Positions 18,021 through 20,037 of a stretch of 20,037 nt of DNA are shown piece after piece. This DNA is from Carex sylvatica (taxonomy: Eukaryota; Streptophyta; Magnoliopsida; Poales; Cyperaceae). A program made the position numbers and the translations under genes. The stretch lies in the NCBI GenBank assembly GCA_964058845.1, contig CAXKVR010000524.1, forward strand, positions 1 through 20,037, written 5' to 3'. The stretch's first letter is position 1. The number at the start of each line of letters is the position of its first letter. Under the pieces are notes generated by a model. It searched no databases. It was given only the letters and a program-made list of their open reading frames with translations, and was not told the DNA's origin.

Positions 18021-19220
18021 ATTTTGTTTGTGCTTTGTAAGTTTGGCAGCTTTCTGCTAATTAAGAGGCGCAAGTGAGAGAGGAGATTACAAGGCCTTTT
18101 TTGGGTTAGCGCTTTCTTTTCTTTTTGTTTATTTCTTGGATTAGGGGTGGGTAGTGACGTAGTGTGACTGTAATATGGACTTGATTCGCTGAGGGTAGTC
18201 AAAAAGAAAGTGTTAACTAGCCATTTATTGCTGGTTCAATGTAATGATGCGACTAATATGATTGTGGTCTCCAGTTGGCGTGTATCTGAGTGGTTAGCAA
18301 GAAATGATATAATGAGTAAGACAACTGGAATGCAGTGGGCTGTAGGGACTTCCTGATTAGCATACGGCCAAATTTCTCTGTGACAATTTAAATCTTTAAA
18401 GCTTATAACGAGTCATCGACATCTTAGACCAAATGACTCATTTTTACTAGAGCCAATTTACATCATGTACTAGCAAATAGGGGTAGAATTCTAGGAAGCA
18501 GTAGTACAGGTTTTGATTTTGATAAACTTAAGTCAGTGGATGGGTTTCAAAGTTTTTATGAGCATAATTTTAAATTTATCGGATTGGTTTTAAATGATAA
18601 ATTTAAATTATTAAAATCAATTTACTTTACGAATAATGTATGTGCATGTAAAATTTTAAATTCATTTAGTACAAAATTTTGCGATAGAAAAATAATGAAA
18701 AATGAATGCATTAAATAGCATAAATTTTCAAAAAAATTTACTATTTTACTTTATACAAAATAATTTTGAAACTTTTAATATTTTTCATGTACACGCATCT
18801 CTATAAGTAGATTAGTTTCAGTAATTTGAATTTATCGAAACTAATCTGATTTTTTTTAGTGATACTCATCAAACTCTCTTGATAAGAATAGCACATGCTA
18901 GCTTTATTAAAAAAAAAAAAAGTATATTATTTTTTTTATTTCTATTACAAATTTAGATGCTAATAAAATATAAGCTTCAAAAAATTTACAAAATTAAATA
19001 AATCTATTTATATTACTATTTATAATCAAAATTTATTTCTCTCCAATTCCCTCCATTTCTCTAGTCTCTACTTGTGGCACCTCTTTAAGTTAACTACATT
19101 ACACGTCGTGTACATCCGCCACATAAAATCCGAATTCTCGAAGAAGTAATACGTAGGAAACGAGGGAGCGTTGGATCCAGAAAAGGAATAAACTAGGCGG
19201 TGCATGTTGCACAGTTATAG
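18021..19220. other. Upstream region of the phytocyanin gene and gene-free AT-rich DNA
   Basis: 18021-18240 is the likely promoter and 5'UTR of the minus-strand gene, without a clear TATA box. 18500-19030 is extremely AT-rich with A13 and T8 runs near 18910-18940. No gene or element border could be supported. Confidence 0.55.
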
Positions 19221-19273
19221 TTGCATCGCATGTGGGACCAAGCGAGATCTCGCCGAGACATGCGATTGCGGTG
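19221..19273. promoter_or_regulatory. Nested inverted repeat with GTGGGACC motif
   Basis: GCATCGCATGT (from about 19223) pairs imperfectly with ACATGCGATTGC (from 19258). Between them lie GTGGGACC (19232-19239) and the perfect 12-bp palindrome GCGAGATCTCGC (19242-19253). The region is more GC-rich than its surroundings. It could be a promoter-proximal protein-binding site, but no gene is seen on either side within the window. Confidence 0.35.
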
Positions 19274-20037
19274 TTAATTTACCTCTCAGTCAACGCTAGC
19301 TACTCGTATCCTGCCATTCGCTTTTCCGATTCCCAGATCAATTCAACATTTGAATGCCAAATAGTCAATAGGAAACCATTTGAAAATGAAAATAAGTTTG
19401 ATATAAACTTGCTGCAGAAAATTATACAAGGACTATTATAAAATGGCAATGGGTTATAATCAGGCTTGCAATGCGGCCTGGATAAGTCCATTTAGGTATG
19501 GATTCAGATACAGTGCAATACATGACATGACCGTGTAAAATGAGGTATGAGTCGTTCGTTTCAATCTGGTACGAATCTCAAAACGAACCTCGTATATTCT
19601 AAGAATTCGGATCCTCCAAAATTACTCAAAGTTCGAGTTTAAAACTGAACCATCTGATCAGAATCCACTGAATTGGTTCGGATTATGACGGTCCATATTT
19701 AAACTTAAAATTTAAATTACTTTAGGAGATTCAGCCTCATAATTTAAATAGACATCGAATTAATTTTAACTCGGCTGAAAGTATTTTAACAACTCAAGTA
19801 TTTAAGAGGATATGGATTCATTAGGTATTTGGGTGTTTTGGCTGAATGCATTTGCAGCTTTAGGTTCTGTACAATAAGTTTTTCTTTTTAATGTTTAAAC
19901 TAACAAAGATTTAGAAATGTTAAATGTGCCGTAGTTTCCAAGCAATTCAAGTCAGGATTGTTTGAATATCGGAGAATGCGTCTTGAGTCTATGACCTCTC
20001 CAATTTTTTATAGATCAAATTGTCTGATGAGTAGATA
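19274..20037. other. Gene-free stretch at the window end
   Basis: No convincing open frame, RNA gene or element border. TTGGTTCGGATTATGACGG near 19673 resembles words common in plant dispersed repeats, but it has no terminal repeats or duplications to define it. Confidence 0.55.

Noticed and set aside
18275..18310. tRNA- or SINE-like A box (CTGAGTGGTTAGCAA)
   Set aside because: No B box at the right distance and no cloverleaf can be drawn.

Overview
The window is nuclear DNA from a flowering plant, most likely a eudicot. The evidence is AT-rich intergenic DNA, spliced genes with GT-AG introns, Ty1/copia and L1-type LINE remnants, MITEs, and three plant-specific protein families. There are no bacterial operons, rRNAs, tRNAs or CRISPR arrays. 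The species cannot be named from the sequence.

Layout. 1-1928: the 3' part of a decayed Ty1/copia element (reverse transcriptase, RNase H, polypurine tract, 3' LTR). 1975-2322: an antisense LINE ORF2 tail that the LTR abuts. 2580-3290: gene-free DNA with two clear and one possible very short poly(A)-tailed retroposed fragments, each bounded by target-site duplications. 4328-5989 (minus): an intact calmodulin-binding-domain protein gene with a probable 1.2-kb 5'UTR intron and a promoter holding nested palindromes near 7456-7482. 7810-9379: a 5'-truncated LINE flanked by a perfect 13-bp duplication. 9393-12534: gene-free, with a MITE-like element, a foldback element inside a tandem repeat, and a probable hAT MITE. 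12619-16415 (plus): a spliced RWP-RK transcription factor gene that I reconstructed as nine exons, all joining in phase. A 403-bp hAT-type MITE with a perfect 8-bp duplication sits just past the exon-5 donor. 16962-18020 (minus): a two-exon GPI-anchored phytocyanin/early-nodulin-like gene, convergent with the RWP-RK gene. 18021-20037: no gene seen, apart from a cruciform-capable site near 19221-19273.

The three host genes are functionally unrelated (Ca2+/calmodulin signalling, nuclear transcription control, cell-surface cupredoxin-like protein) and do not form a pathway. The most interesting points are the RWP-RK gene with a MITE 21 bp inside intron 5 and two competing C-termini, the cluster of tiny retroposed tails, and a phytocyanin that lacks both copper-binding histidines. 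No previously undescribed multi-gene system is evident.
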